The translations under genes were made by a program, and so were the position numbers. A model generated the notes under the pieces. That model saw only the letters and a program-made list of their open reading frames with translations, had not been told where the DNA came from and searched no databases. A DNA stretch of 64,000 nt from positions 186,001-250,000 of the forward strand of contig NZ_JAKEVY010000005.1 in assembly GCF_021491375.1 (NCBI RefSeq), read 5' to 3'. This DNA comes from Flavihumibacter fluminis (GTDB lineage Bacteria; Bacteroidota; Bacteroidia; Chitinophagales; Chitinophagaceae). Positions 43,460-52,528 of the stretch are shown piece by piece (within the stretch, counting starts at the first letter, position 1; each line of letters opens with the position of its first letter).

Positions 43460-43526
43460 AACTTTATTTAGTTCCTTGTGAAGGTACTGGATTAAAATGT
43501 TTAGGTAATTTTAAAAAAACGTTTAC

Positions 43527-44933
43527 ATGATTAGAATTGTTTGGTTGCTCGCTCTGTTGGTGCAGGTGCTTAGTTTCATCCCAGCCCGTGCACAATCTTT
43601 TGATTTTCAGCAAGATTCAATTTTTTTCCGCAAACTGGCCGATGATGTTTTGAGCTCTCCTGCGGCGTATGAAAGTCTCCGGGTGCTGTGTAAAACCATT
43701 GGTCCACGCCTCGCCGGTTCCCCTGGTATGTACAAGTCTGAAGCCTGGGCTGAAAAAGCGTTGCAGACTGCCGGCGCCGACAAAGTCTGGAAACAGGCAG
43801 TACAGGTTCCTCACTGGGATCGGGGTGGTAAGGATGAAGCCTGGTACCAGTATACTGATGCCTCCGGAAAAAAAGTGAAAGTGGTTTTGGATGTACTGGC
43901 TCTCGGAAACTCAATGGGCACAGGTAAAAACGGTCTCCTGAAAAAAGCAGTCCTCATTCATGATTTTGAGGAACTCGAAAAGCGCAAAGATGAACTGAAG
44001 GATGTTATCGTGATTTTCAATAATGTATTTAATCCGCGTAATCTCTCCGTGGGACAATCCTATGGAGAATCAGGTGCCTATCGTCGTTCTGGCCCAAGCC
44101 GCGCTGCCAAATATGGCGCAGCTGCTGTATTGATTCGTTCAGTTACAGCCAGTGCAAATGACAACCATCCACATACAGGGGCGCTGGCTTACGATACCGC
44201 CTACCCGAAAATTCCGGCTGCAGCTATGGGGCTCAAAGATGCGGATCAGCTGATCGCCCAACTGAAAGCAGGCAAAGCGGTGCAGGTCTATTATAAAAGT
44301 ATGGCACATTTCAAGCCGGATGCAACCGGTCACAATATCATTGGTGAATTTACCGGTTCTGAATTTCCGGATAAGTTTATCACTGTTGGCGGACATCTCG
44401 ACAGCTGGGATCCTGCCGAAGGGGCGCATGATGATGGCACCGGTTGTGTGCAATCCATTGAGGTGATTCGCGCATTCAAAGCCATGGGCTATAAACCCCG
44501 CCATACCATTCGGGTGGTTTTATTTGCCAATGAGGAAAATGGTTTACGGGGCGGCAGTCAATATGCAAAAGAGGCAAAAACCAAAAACGAACAACATGTA
44601 TTCGCCCTGGAAAGTGATGCAGGTGGATTTACTCCCCGCAGTTTTGGCTTCACATTGGAAGCAGCCAAACTGGAGCGCATCCGGCAATGGGTACCTCTTT
44701 TTGTACCTTATGGTGTGTACCAGTTTGCCAATGGTGGTGGTGGAGCTGATATCGGTCCGCTTAACAGAAGCCTGGGAACCCCGGTGGCTGGTTTAAGTCC
44801 GGATGGCTCCCGATACTTCGATTTGCACCATGCCCGCAACGATGTTTTCGAAGCAGTCAACAAAAGAGAGCTGGATCTGGGTGCCCTGAATATGGCTTTG
44901 TTGATTTATATGATCGACAAATATGGATTATGA
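43527..44933 (+). CDS. M28-family zinc metallopeptidase, secreted (PGCP-like)
   Basis: 468 residues; signal peptide ends near PARAQ (residue 23). A protease-associated domain occupies roughly residues 130-240, inserted as in plasma glutamate carboxypeptidases. The two-zinc site is conserved: His290 and Asp292 in GGHLDSWD, Asp302/Asp303 in GAHDDGTG (bridging), Glu336/Glu337 in NEENG, and a later Asp and His (ESDAGGF, DLHHARND). It removes N-terminal amino acids from peptides in the periplasm or outside the cell. A small membrane-anchored gene of unknown function follows 29 bp downstream. Confidence 0.93.
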   Translation: MIRIVWLLALLVQVLSFIPARAQSFDFQQDSIFFRKLADDVLSSPAAYESLRVLCKTIGPRLAGSPGMYKSEAWAEKALQTAGADKVWKQAVQVPHWDRGGKDEAWYQYTDASGKKVKVVLDVLALGNSMGTGKNGLLKKAVLIHDFEELEKRKDELKDVIVIFNNVFNPRNLSVGQSYGESGAYRRSGPSRAAKYGAAAVLIRSVTASANDNHPHTGALAYDTAYPKIPAAAMGLKDADQLIAQLKAGKAVQVYYKSMAHFKPDATGHNIIGEFTGSEFPDKFITVGGHLDSWDPAEGAHDDGTGCVQSIEVIRAFKAMGYKPRHTIRVVLFANEENGLRGGSQYAKEAKTKNEQHVFALESDAGGFTPRSFGFTLEAAKLERIRQWVPLFVPYGVYQFANGGGGADIGPLNRSLGTPVAGLSPDGSRYFDLHHARNDVFEAVNKRELDLGALNMALLIYMIDKYGL

Positions 44934-44962
44934 TTATTTTCATATATCATTAAATCAACACT

Positions 44963-45376
44963 ATGGGAAGGTTTTTCACAATTGTTATTGTTGCCCTGAT
45001 TGCAATCGGCGCGGGATTATTCTACTGGCGTTTCTACTGGGTCTTCGGCGAAGGGGTAAAATCCGGGGAGCTGAACTTCGTGGTTAAAAAAGGTTACATC
45101 TTTAAAACCTATGAAGGAAAGCTGATCCAGAGCGGATTTCGTGGAGGCATGGCTGGTAGTATACAGTCCTATGAGTTTGAGTTTTCAGTAGAAAATGATC
45201 AGATTGCTACCACGCTGATGGAAAACAGTGGCAAGCAATTCGATCTGCACTACCGGGAATACTTAGGCGCTATTCCCTGGAGAGGTAATACCAAATACAT
45301 AGTTGACAGTATTCTTTCCATGAGTGGACAGCCTTCTGAGAAAGTGATCAAACCGAAGGCACATTCAACTGAATAA
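44963..45376 (+). CDS. Small protein with N-terminal membrane anchor, unknown function
   Basis: 137 residues, not recognised as a named family. One membrane helix at residues 4-22 (FFTIVIVALIAIGAGLFYW) is followed by a soluble part rich in beta strands (SGELNFVVKKGYIFKTYEGKLIQSG ... SYEFEFSVENDQIA). The soluble part would face the periplasm. A basic, charged tail ends the protein. It follows the M28 peptidase by 29 bp and may share its transcript. Its frame is well defined, starts with ATG, and ends before a plausible terminator, which supports it as a real gene. Confidence 0.75.
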   Translation: MGRFFTIVIVALIAIGAGLFYWRFYWVFGEGVKSGELNFVVKKGYIFKTYEGKLIQSGFRGGMAGSIQSYEFEFSVENDQIATTLMENSGKQFDLHYREYLGAIPWRGNTKYIVDSILSMSGQPSEKVIKPKAHSTE

Positions 45377-45377
45377 A

Positions 45378-46088
45378 TCAGGAACCTATCAGGAATACAG
45401 CCGGACGCTTATGCAGCTCCGGCTTATTTTTTTGCCAGTCGCGCAGGGTGCGGGTCTGAATCACTTCATTCGTCCCGGTAATATCTACCGCTACGCATAA
45501 CCGTGAGTCGGGCCGACATTGTTGTAAAATCGCTTCCAGCAAGGCATTGTTACGATAAGGAGTTTCAATGAAAATCTGCGTACATCCGGTTCGGATGCTT
45601 TCCTGCTCGAGCTCTTTCAATAGTTTATTGCGGGCGCCGGCATCAATCGGAAGGTATCCATGAAAGCGAAAATGTTGCCCGTTTAAACCACTTGCCATAA
45701 GGGCTAATAAAATAGAACTGGGCCCCACCAGTGGCTTTACTACTGCACCCATTTGTTGTGCTACTGCTACTAGCACCTGGCCGGGATCCGCCACGCCCGG
45801 ACAACCGGCTTCACTGATTATCCCAATATTCTTTCCTCTTTGCAGCTGCTGACGAAATTGGTCCTTCACCTCCATTTCAGCTTTGTGGATGGTGTACCAG
45901 TCGTAGTTGTCAATGATCATTTCCTTCCAGATTCGTTTCAGGAAACGCCTGGCGGTTCGCTCGTTTTCCACAAAAAATACCTGGCATTGCTGAACCGCTT
46001 CCAGCACATAAGGAGGAATCACTTCCAGGTGTTCTTCATCCAGGTAACAGGGAATCAGGTAAACAGAACCGAGTGCAGCACTGGCCAT
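45378..46088 (-). CDS. RsmI-like SAM-dependent methyltransferase (tetrapyrrole methylase fold)
   Basis: 236 residues. The fold of RsmI is visible: the start GSVYLIPCYL, EAGCPGVADPGQVLVAVAQ, and VKPLVGPSSILLALMASG (SAM-binding loops), RFHGYLP and QIFIETPYRNNALLEAIL. RsmI methylates the 2'-O of C1402 in 16S rRNA; this protein is shorter and more diverged than E. coli RsmI and lacks its C-terminal domain, so it may be a second, Bacteroidota-specific member with a different target. It is followed by, or in tandem with, the EI24 gene (2 bp apart, same strand). Confidence 0.85.
   Translation of the reverse strand: MASAALGSVYLIPCYLDEEHLEVIPPYVLEAVQQCQVFFVENERTARRFLKRIWKEMIIDNYDWYTIHKAEMEVKDQFRQQLQRGKNIGIISEAGCPGVADPGQVLVAVAQQMGAVVKPLVGPSSILLALMASGLNGQHFRFHGYLPIDAGARNKLLKELEQESIRTGCTQIFIETPYRNNALLEAILQQCRPDSRLCVAVDITGTNEVIQTRTLRDWQKNKPELHKRPAVFLIGS
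45399..45424 (+). terminator. Plus-strand hairpin inside the 3' end of the RsmI-like gene
   Basis: AGCCGGA (45399-45405), 12-nt loop, TCCGGCT (45418-45424), followed by TATTTTTTT. It would end the transcript of the small membrane protein gene and lies inside the last codons of the convergent gene. Confidence 0.6.
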
Positions 46089-46090
46089 AG

Positions 46091-46849
46091 TTATTTCTTT
46101 TCCATTTCACGAAAACTCAGGGTAGCAGCAATTACAGCATAGGAGGGAGCCAATACCCAGCCCAAAAAGGGGATGGCATGCATCAGATAAAAAAGCAACC
46201 CATTTCCAATTGCCAATCCCTTATGCTCACTGATAAACCGGATGCTTTCTGCCGGCGATAGTTTTCTTCTCTCACAACTATAATCCACCATCGAGAAACC
46301 GTAGTAATAGCATTCCACAAAAAGAGAGATCAGTGGGCTGATCCATCCTATCAATGGAATAAAAGAGAGCAGCAATATAGAAACTGTATACACCGTTTGC
46401 CAAAGCAAATTGCGCAAAGCGAGTTTGATGCCCCGAATAATATCTTTCATCAATTGTTTAAAACTAAAGGGGAAGTCGCGGCCTTCTATAATGGATTCCG
46501 TCTTTTCACTTAGGTAAGCAAATACCGGTGAGCCTACAATCAGGAAGAAAAACTTGAAAAAGGAGAAATAGAAAAACACGAGCAATACCTGCACCATGAT
46601 GCCTCCCATCATGAAGAGAAAACTGAGAATCCCACTTTTCTGTTCCTGCAACCAGCGGTCAATGCCAATCAGGTTGGTCAGGTAATTCACGGCATCATTG
46701 GCAGAACTGATAAAGAAATACATGCCCGTAATAAAGAGCAGCATGTAAATAATTCCAGGTATCAGAATCCATCTCCAGAGTTTATGCTGCACAATAAAAT
46801 GATGCGCCTTGTAGAAGGATTCAAATGCTATAATGAGTTCTTTCAGCAA
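46091..46849 (-). CDS. EI24-domain membrane protein
   Basis: 252 residues with about four or five membrane helices (residues ~25-55, 75-110, 140-175, 205-245). It matches the EI24/CysZ-like family of bacterial inner-membrane proteins (AHHFIVQHKLWRWILIPGIIY; IGWISPLISLFVECYYYGFSMVDY). CysZ is a sulfate permease in E. coli, but that role is not shown for Bacteroidota members. No ATG lies between the upstream stop and this start, so TTG at 46849 is taken. It starts the transcript that continues into the RsmI-like gene 2 bp downstream. Confidence 0.85.
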   Translation of the reverse strand: MLKELIIAFESFYKAHHFIVQHKLWRWILIPGIIYMLLFITGMYFFISSANDAVNYLTNLIGIDRWLQEQKSGILSFLFMMGGIMVQVLLVFFYFSFFKFFFLIVGSPVFAYLSEKTESIIEGRDFPFSFKQLMKDIIRGIKLALRNLLWQTVYTVSILLLSFIPLIGWISPLISLFVECYYYGFSMVDYSCERRKLSPAESIRFISEHKGLAIGNGLLFYLMHAIPFLGWVLAPSYAVIAATLSFREMEKK

Positions 46850-46907
46850 TAGTCGGTTATTTAAGCGCCTAAATTTATTACTTTGAACCTAGACCATTCG
46901 CAAAAAG

Positions 46908-47486
46908 ATGACAAAACTCCCGCTTTCCTGGTTTGAAGGTGCCGATGTAGTGGAAATGGCCCGTACTTTACTGGGTAAGATCATTGTTACTGAATTCGAT
47001 GGAATCCGTACCAGTGGCCGGATCAGCGAAACTGAAGCCTATGCAGGCGAGTCGGATCGGGCCTCGCATTGCTATGGTGGAAGAAGAACTGCAAGAACCG
47101 AGATTATGTACGGTCCGGGTGGTTTTGCGTATGTATATCTCTGTTATGGTATCCATCATTTGTTTAATGTGGTTACCAATAAGGCAGAAATGCCGCAGGT
47201 GGTGTTGATCCGGGCAATTGAACCGCTTGAAGGTATAGCCGTTATTCGCGAGCGGCTGGGCAAAGGAGCGCATGTTCCTGTGTACAAACTTGCAGGCGGA
47301 CCCGGATTGGTGACCAAAGCACTTGGAATAAAAACTGCTCATACCGGTCTGCCATTAACTGAACCTATCAGTATCTGGGATGATGCGTATATACCAGGAG
47401 AAATAATAGTAGGACCGCGTATCGGTATCGACTATGCGAAGGAAGACAAGGACCTGCCTTACCGGTTTCTGTACAACATGAAATAA
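46908..47486 (+). CDS. DNA-3-methyladenine glycosylase (AAG/MPG type)
   Basis: 192 residues, the normal size for the AAG family. Motifs: RISETEAYAGESDRASHCYGGRRTARTEIMYGPGGFAYVYLCYGIHHLFNVVTN, which supplies the catalytic Glu and the intercalating Tyr-containing hairpin, then QVVLIRAIEPLEG and the C-terminal GPRIGIDYAKEDKDLPYRF. It removes alkylated purines from DNA as the first step of base excision repair. It diverges from the EI24 gene over 58 bp; TTACTTTG at 46877-46884 is a near match to the -7 consensus. Convergent with the PorP/SprF gene, 4 bp apart. Confidence 0.95.
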   Translation: MTKLPLSWFEGADVVEMARTLLGKIIVTEFDGIRTSGRISETEAYAGESDRASHCYGGRRTARTEIMYGPGGFAYVYLCYGIHHLFNVVTNKAEMPQVVLIRAIEPLEGIAVIRERLGKGAHVPVYKLAGGPGLVTKALGIKTAHTGLPLTEPISIWDDAYIPGEIIVGPRIGIDYAKEDKDLPYRFLYNMK

Positions 47487-47490
47487 GGAA

Positions 47491-48501
47491 TCAGAACTTC
47501 GGACAGGGGATTTCTTTCTGCCCTTCTGATGGCCGCTTGATATAGATCAGCGAAATCTCGATACCACCCCGGCGTTGTGAGGCTGTTTTCAAACTGGAGG
47601 TATTCACATCATAGGTCATGCCTAACCGAAAATCAGTCCATTCAAATCCCATATAAGGAATGAGTGCATCCCCAAACCGATACCAGGAGCCGGCATAAAA
47701 GGCCGTGGGTCGCTCAAAATCATCATTCAGGTTAAAGGCAACTGCACCACCGATCAGGGTTTCAAAAGCCCCTGCCTGCCTGCTGTGCAGGGCAGATAAA
47801 TGCAGCGTACTGGTTTGGCCAACCGGCAGGTAGCCACCACCATGAACTGTCAATCGCGGCTGCAGGGTATAAAAAACATTGGTGAAATTTTCCTGCGGCC
47901 GGTTGATATGATACACCGAAGCACCAAAATAAAAATTGTTATCACCGTTAGTTGAACCACTGTACAACAAGCCGGCATTCACACCAACATAACTCACATT
48001 GATGCGGGTGCCATCAACTGCTTCCCCACTTGGATTGCTCCAGGTACCATCCAGGGCCAGTTCGTTTTCAAAATTTAATTGAGATCCATCGAGTCGTTTG
48101 TTACTGTACACTCCCTGGAAGCCTAATCCCAACTGATGAAACCCATCTTCATCCAGTGCTTTATGATAAGCAGTCGAGAAGGCTATATAGTTAGCAGTCA
48201 GCACGCCATTCGCGGTGCGGTCGGTCATCGCCATCCCACCTATGCCCCAGGTATCATTGTTGAGCCGGCCCCTCATGATAGGAGCATCCAGGCTGAGCGT
48301 AGAGGTGACAAAAGCTTTACTGATAGCGGGCCATTGATCGCGATAGTTGCCGGCAGCCCTTACAACCCCATTGAATTTGCCCGTAAATGCAGGGTTAAGG
48401 GTCATAGGAGAAGCAAAAAACTGCGAAAAATGTGGATCCTGGGCAAGCAAAGGCGAAGCAGAACATCCCAACAGCAGCAGTATTCCGACAAAAATTCTCA
48501 T
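47491..48501 (-). CDS. PorP/SprF-family type IX secretion membrane protein
   Basis: 336 residues from the ATG at 48501, where a signal peptide begins (MRIFVGILLLLGCSASPLLAQ). The mature start DPHFSQFFASPMTLNPAFTGKFNGVVRAAGNYRDQWP is the family hallmark, followed by outer-membrane barrel strands (GLGFQGVYSNKRLDGSQL, YHINRPQENF, GGYLPVGQTSTLHLS) to the end. PorP/SprF proteins anchor or help surface display of particular T9SS substrates, usually a large adhesin encoded next to them. No such partner is adjacent here. It lies 52 bp after upp on the same strand. Confidence 0.92.
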   Translation of the reverse strand: MRIFVGILLLLGCSASPLLAQDPHFSQFFASPMTLNPAFTGKFNGVVRAAGNYRDQWPAISKAFVTSTLSLDAPIMRGRLNNDTWGIGGMAMTDRTANGVLTANYIAFSTAYHKALDEDGFHQLGLGFQGVYSNKRLDGSQLNFENELALDGTWSNPSGEAVDGTRINVSYVGVNAGLLYSGSTNGDNNFYFGASVYHINRPQENFTNVFYTLQPRLTVHGGGYLPVGQTSTLHLSALHSRQAGAFETLIGGAVAFNLNDDFERPTAFYAGSWYRFGDALIPYMGFEWTDFRLGMTYDVNTSSLKTASQRRGGIEISLIYIKRPSEGQKEIPCPKF

Positions 48502-48553
48502 AATAGGATAAGTAAAATACAAAAATTGCCCAATGCCGGGGAATAATTTTCAG

Positions 48554-49204
48554 TTATGCCTGCTGTTTGGTTCCGTAGGCCAGATCGCCTGCATCCCCGA
48601 GTCCCGGTACGATATAACTTTTTGCAGTCAGTTCCTCATCAATTGCACCGCACCAGATCTTCACATTGGGTTCACTGCGGTGAACATACTCAATTCCCAC
48701 CGTACATGCAATAGCGCATACAATATGTACTTCTTTTGGTTTGCCTTCCTCCCGCAAAAACTGGATAGTTTTAACCAGGGAAGCCCCGGTGGCAATCATA
48801 GGATCGGAAATGATCAGGATACGATCTTCCAAATCCGGACTTGATACATATTCCATGCTGATCTCGAAACTTCCATCCGGGTGGTGTTTGCGATAGGCAG
48901 ATATAAACGCATTATCAGCGCGGTCAAAATAGTTCAGCAATCCCTGGTGTAAGGGCAGACCTGCCCGCAGAATAGTGGCCAGCACAGGTTGTTCCTGCAG
49001 CAGCTTGCATTGTGATGTTCCAAGCGGGGTGGGGGTTTCTACCTGCTTATGCGCCATGTGTTTGCTGATCTCATAGGCGGCTACTTCCCCGATTCGCTCC
49101 AGGTTCCGGCGGAACCTCATCCGGTCATGCTGAATGTCCACATTTCTGAGTTCACTTACAAAATCACATAACAGGGAATAATGCTTGCTTAAATTAACCA
49201 CCAT
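48554..49204 (-). CDS. upp: Uracil phosphoribosyltransferase
   Basis: 216 residues. The PRPP-binding loop LIISDPMIATGASLVKTIQFL is typical of Upp, as are ATILRAGLPLHQGLLNYF and the ending YIVPGLGDAGDLAYGT, where the uracil-binding residues sit. The enzyme makes UMP from uracil and PRPP in the pyrimidine salvage pathway. It diverges from anmK and is followed by the PorP/SprF gene. Confidence 0.96.
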   Translation of the reverse strand: MVVNLSKHYSLLCDFVSELRNVDIQHDRMRFRRNLERIGEVAAYEISKHMAHKQVETPTPLGTSQCKLLQEQPVLATILRAGLPLHQGLLNYFDRADNAFISAYRKHHPDGSFEISMEYVSSPDLEDRILIISDPMIATGASLVKTIQFLREEGKPKEVHIVCAIACTVGIEYVHRSEPNVKIWCGAIDEELTAKSYIVPGLGDAGDLAYGTKQQA

Positions 49205-49299
49205 GATTTTCCAATTTTTCTGCAGCTGCCAATCGTTGTAATTTGCACCCGCCCGACAAATCTAAAGGGCTGCCGGGTAAATCAAAAACTTTTTTGAGA

Positions 49300-50403
49300 A
49301 TGGTCTATAATGTTATTGGCTTGATGAGTGGGAGTTCGCTGGACGGACTGGATATCGTTTTTGTACAGTTTCATGCCACCGGTGGGAACTGGTCGATGGA
49401 AGTGCAGCAGGCTGCCACCTATCCCTACCCGGCAGAATGGGAAGAAAAGCTTCGGAATTGCACCAGCTTATCTGCCCAGGATTACCTGCTGCTGCACAGC
49501 GAATATGGACATTATACCGGCCAACAGGTGAATCGTTTTATTGAGGAATTTGGCCTGGAACATAAGGTGCATATGATCGCTTCCCATGGTCATACCAGTT
49601 TTCATATGCCCTCAAAGGGGATGACTGCCCAACTGGGCGATGGTGCTGCCATTGCTGCGGAAACCCGGCTGCCGGTGATTTCAGATCTGCGTGCGATGGA
49701 TGTAGCAGCCGGCGGAGAAGGAGCACCAATTGTACCAATAGGAGAAAAACTGCTTTTTGGAGATACTGCATTTCTGCTGAATATCGGCGGGATTGCCAAT
49801 CTCTCCATCAAAAAAGCTGATGGATATATTGCCTTTGATAGCTGCGCAGCCAACCGCGTGCTCAATATGCTGGCCCAGGATGCCGGAAAAGCATATGATG
49901 AAAATGGGGCACTCGCAGCAAGCGGATTAATCAATGAAGCATTGCTCTCCAGGTTAGGGGCGATGGCTTTCTACGCACAGGAATACCCTAAATCTCTGGC
50001 GAACAGTTTTGGAATTGAACAGGTTTATCCACTGGTGAAGGCAGCCGGCTTATCGGATGCCGATGCCTTACATACCTATACCCAGCATATCGCCATTCAG
50101 ATAGCAAAAGATCTGAAGCAGGCAGCAGCCAAAGAAGGCATTGCAACGGAGGGACAGCAATTGCTGATTACAGGTGGCGGTGCTTACAATGGATTCCTGG
50201 TGGATTGTCTGAAACAGCAACTCGCGCCGCTGGGCGTGACTGCACAGGTTCCGGATTCAACCCTGGTGGAATTCAAGGAAGCCATCATCATGGCCTTGAT
50301 TGGTGTACTGCGCTGGAGAGAAGAGTACACCGTGCTTGCTTCGGTAACAGGTGCCAGTCGCAATACCATTGGTGGTGCGCTTTGGCTGGGAAATGATGCC
50401 TAG
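49300..50403 (+). CDS. anmK: Anhydro-N-acetylmuramic acid kinase
   Basis: 367 residues from the ATG at 49300; the longer frame upstream starts with TTG and adds a non-conserved basic stretch. Motifs GLMSGSSLDGLDIVFVQF (ATP-binding phosphate 1), GHTSFHMPSKGMTAQLGDGAAIA, FLLNIGGIANLS, and ITGGGAYNGFL are AnmK-specific. It converts anhydroMurNAc from cell-wall turnover to MurNAc-6-phosphate. Its last 4 bases (CTAG) also contain the stop codon of the convergent LytTR gene. Confidence 0.95.
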   Translation: MVYNVIGLMSGSSLDGLDIVFVQFHATGGNWSMEVQQAATYPYPAEWEEKLRNCTSLSAQDYLLLHSEYGHYTGQQVNRFIEEFGLEHKVHMIASHGHTSFHMPSKGMTAQLGDGAAIAAETRLPVISDLRAMDVAAGGEGAPIVPIGEKLLFGDTAFLLNIGGIANLSIKKADGYIAFDSCAANRVLNMLAQDAGKAYDENGALAASGLINEALLSRLGAMAFYAQEYPKSLANSFGIEQVYPLVKAAGLSDADALHTYTQHIAIQIAKDLKQAAAKEGIATEGQQLLITGGGAYNGFLVDCLKQQLAPLGVTAQVPDSTLVEFKEAIIMALIGVLRWREEYTVLASVTGASRNTIGGALWLGNDA

Positions 50404-51131
50404 ATCCCCAGTTTTTCCTTTAGTTTCTGGTAACCGGTTTTACTAACGGGCAACTGTTTGCCACTTTTCAGTATAGCAGTATAACTATCCTTTTCCATGG
50501 GAAATAGTTTGCTGATCTCCTGCACATTGGCCAGGTAGGAACGATGGATTCGCACAAACTGTATAGCAGGTAATTGCTGCTCCATTGCTGCCATGGTTTT
50601 GTTTTTAAGCCAGTGCCCTTCTGCCGTTACAATCCTGATATAATCATCCGCCGCTTCAATGTAGTGTACCTGTGCAACAGGAATAATGCGGATGGTGGAC
50701 TGGTCTTTGATTACGATTCGGTCTTGTTGCTGGGGCGACTGACTGGCAGTGTTCAAAAGTTCGGAAGTAGCAGCACCAGGTTGTTGCTGCAAAAATTTCT
50801 GAACAGCTTTCTGAAATCGTTCTTTACTATATGGTTTTAGTAAATAATCAACCGCATGCTGGTCAAATGCTTTCATGGCGTACTCATCAAAAGCCGTGGT
50901 GAAGATAACCGCAGGATGACTGTCCAGTAGTTCCAGCATTTCGAAGCCATTGATCTTAGGCATCTGCACATCCAGGAAGATTAAATCAGGTTGAACCTGC
51001 TGGATGGCTTTTAATCCACTAAAGCCATCGTGGCAAACGCCGGTTACCTTGAATTGCGGAAACTCAGCCAGGTATTCCTGGACCAGGCTGCAGGCAAGTG
51101 GTTCGTCATCTATGATCAGGACTTTCAACAT
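50400..51131 (-). CDS. LytTR-family response regulator
   Basis: 243 residues. Receiver domain 1-~120 with the phosphoacceptor Asp54 (LIFLDVQMPKINGFEML) and the conserved Lys99 (YLLKPY), then a LytTR DNA-binding domain (~140-240; VHYIEAADDYIRIVTAEGHWLKNKTMAAMEQQLP, FVRIHRSYLANVQEI, LPVSKTGYQKLKEKLG). It responds to the sensor kinase encoded just upstream on the same strand; the two genes overlap by 26 bp, indicating translational coupling. It is the last gene of the LiaF-like/DUF4288/kinase/regulator operon. Confidence 0.95.
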   Translation of the reverse strand: MLKVLIIDDEPLACSLVQEYLAEFPQFKVTGVCHDGFSGLKAIQQVQPDLIFLDVQMPKINGFEMLELLDSHPAVIFTTAFDEYAMKAFDQHAVDYLLKPYSKERFQKAVQKFLQQQPGAATSELLNTASQSPQQQDRIVIKDQSTIRIIPVAQVHYIEAADDYIRIVTAEGHWLKNKTMAAMEQQLPAIQFVRIHRSYLANVQEISKLFPMEKDSYTAILKSGKQLPVSKTGYQKLKEKLGI

Positions 51132-52167
51132 AAACTTGCGGAATGATTACAGTGGTGATAAATTGGTTGGACTCCTGTTTTACCTGGAGTAAATCGGCTC
51201 TTCCGAAAAGCAGGTAGAGCCTGCGTTGTACGGATTGCAATCCGAATCCGGTGCCGGTTTTACGGGTGGGTGTTTCAGGATCAAAAGGGTTACTAACGGT
51301 GATGAATAATTGCTTATCCCGGATGGCTGTTTTTACTTCGATCAGTACCTCCCCGGTGGTTTCATACAAACCATACTTGATGGCGTTTTCAACCAGGGGC
51401 TGCAGGAGCAACGGTGGTATGCTTGCTTCAGCTTGTGTTTCATCCGATTCTATCAATACCTGTAACCGGTGGCCAAATCGCATGCGTTCAATTTGCAGGT
51501 AACGATTGATCTGGTCCAGTTCTTCTTTCAATGCCACCAGTTTATTTTCTTTTTGATGAATGGTTCCGCGTAAAAAGGAAGCCAGTTGTTCTGTCATATT
51601 TCGTGCTTCCTGCGGTCGGGTGCCTATCAATGCATTGATCGAGTTTAAACTGTTGAATAAAAAATGCGGTTGCAGTTGTTGCCGGAGTTTAAACAATTCC
51701 GCTTCCGTGGCCAGTTGCTGGATTTCCTGCCGATGTTTCTTCTCAGCCTCTTCTCTTTGCAGCAGATTAAAAAGTAAGATCAGTACGAGGATACTGATAA
51801 CCGTGAGCAGGGAAAACCCAATCCGGATTTGCATGGTTGCATTTAGCATATCAACGTACCCTGGATTATCAGGGATGATGGAGGTCAGCATTAGTTTTGC
51901 AGCAATCGGCAACAGGGTCGAAAATCCGGCTGTGAGAATGATCGCTGCCCAGAATCCGGTGGCATTGGGTGTGTAAAATCTGAATATGCGTCTAAGGGTC
52001 ACTGTTGCAAACACCAACAGAAAGCTATTGGTCAGCGATTCCGTAATACTGATGGAAAAGGAATAGCCATTGGTAAGCAGAGCAAAAAAATTGATCTGCC
52101 AGATCAGGTAAATAAAGATGCTGCTTAAGATTAGCAGCGATCTGTTATTAAAGGGAATCGATGGCAT
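51106..52167 (-). CDS. LytS/YehU-type sensor histidine kinase
   Basis: 353 residues. Four to five membrane helices occupy roughly 10-135, followed by a short coiled coil (~140-165) and a His_kinase domain with the phosphorylatable His168 in LQPHFLFNSLNS. The ATP-binding part has LLLQPLVENAIKYGL (N box) and GTGFGLQSVQRRL (G box). It has no large sensor domain outside the membrane, so it senses through its membrane helices or a partner. It overlaps the regulator gene by 26 bp and the DUF4288 gene by 20 bp, so all three are coupled. Confidence 0.93.
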   Translation of the reverse strand: MPSIPFNNRSLLILSSIFIYLIWQINFFALLTNGYSFSISITESLTNSFLLVFATVTLRRIFRFYTPNATGFWAAIILTAGFSTLLPIAAKLMLTSIIPDNPGYVDMLNATMQIRIGFSLLTVISILVLILLFNLLQREEAEKKHRQEIQQLATEAELFKLRQQLQPHFLFNSLNSINALIGTRPQEARNMTEQLASFLRGTIHQKENKLVALKEELDQINRYLQIERMRFGHRLQVLIESDETQAEASIPPLLLQPLVENAIKYGLYETTGEVLIEVKTAIRDKQLFITVSNPFDPETPTRKTGTGFGLQSVQRRLYLLFGRADLLQVKQESNQFITTVIIPQVYVESPDHR

Positions 52168-52504
52168 GTTCCTGTTTGTGTTGTAGTTGGATGGTCTTGT
52201 CTTTTACAAAATTGCGATAGCCTTCTGCGTGTTCAATTTCCCTGTGTTGCTGGTAGAGTTCCGCTCCGTGGAAAAAGCCGGGGAGGCTGATCAGTTCCTT
52301 TATTCCCAGGAATTTCCATTCTACTTTAGCGCTGTTGTTGAACTGCCAGACCAGCAATTCCTGCTGACCGATTTCATGCGCTGCATTCAGGGCTTCAGTT
52401 CTACTACCGGTTTCGAGTAGTCGAACCTGTTCTTCAAACTGCGGTGTGTGTGCACCTTCACCGCAGATGATCTCATAAACAAGTGTAGCCAGGTAATAAG
52501 ACAT
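52148..52504 (-). CDS. DUF4288 small cytoplasmic protein
   Basis: 118 residues without signal or membrane segment. It matches the DUF4288 family (YYLATLVYEIICGEG, then WQFNNSAKVEWKFLGIKEL). Function unknown. Its 3' end overlaps the kinase start by 20 bp and it lies 24 bp after the LiaF-like gene, so it is a fixed part of this operon; a role in linking envelope state to the kinase is possible but inferred only from position. Confidence 0.82.
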   Translation of the reverse strand: MSYYLATLVYEIICGEGAHTPQFEEQVRLLETGSRTEALNAAHEIGQQELLVWQFNNSAKVEWKFLGIKELISLPGFFHGAELYQQHREIEHAEGYRNFVKDKTIQLQHKQEHAIDSL

Positions 52505-52528
52505 AAGGATGGTTTAATGGTTAATGGC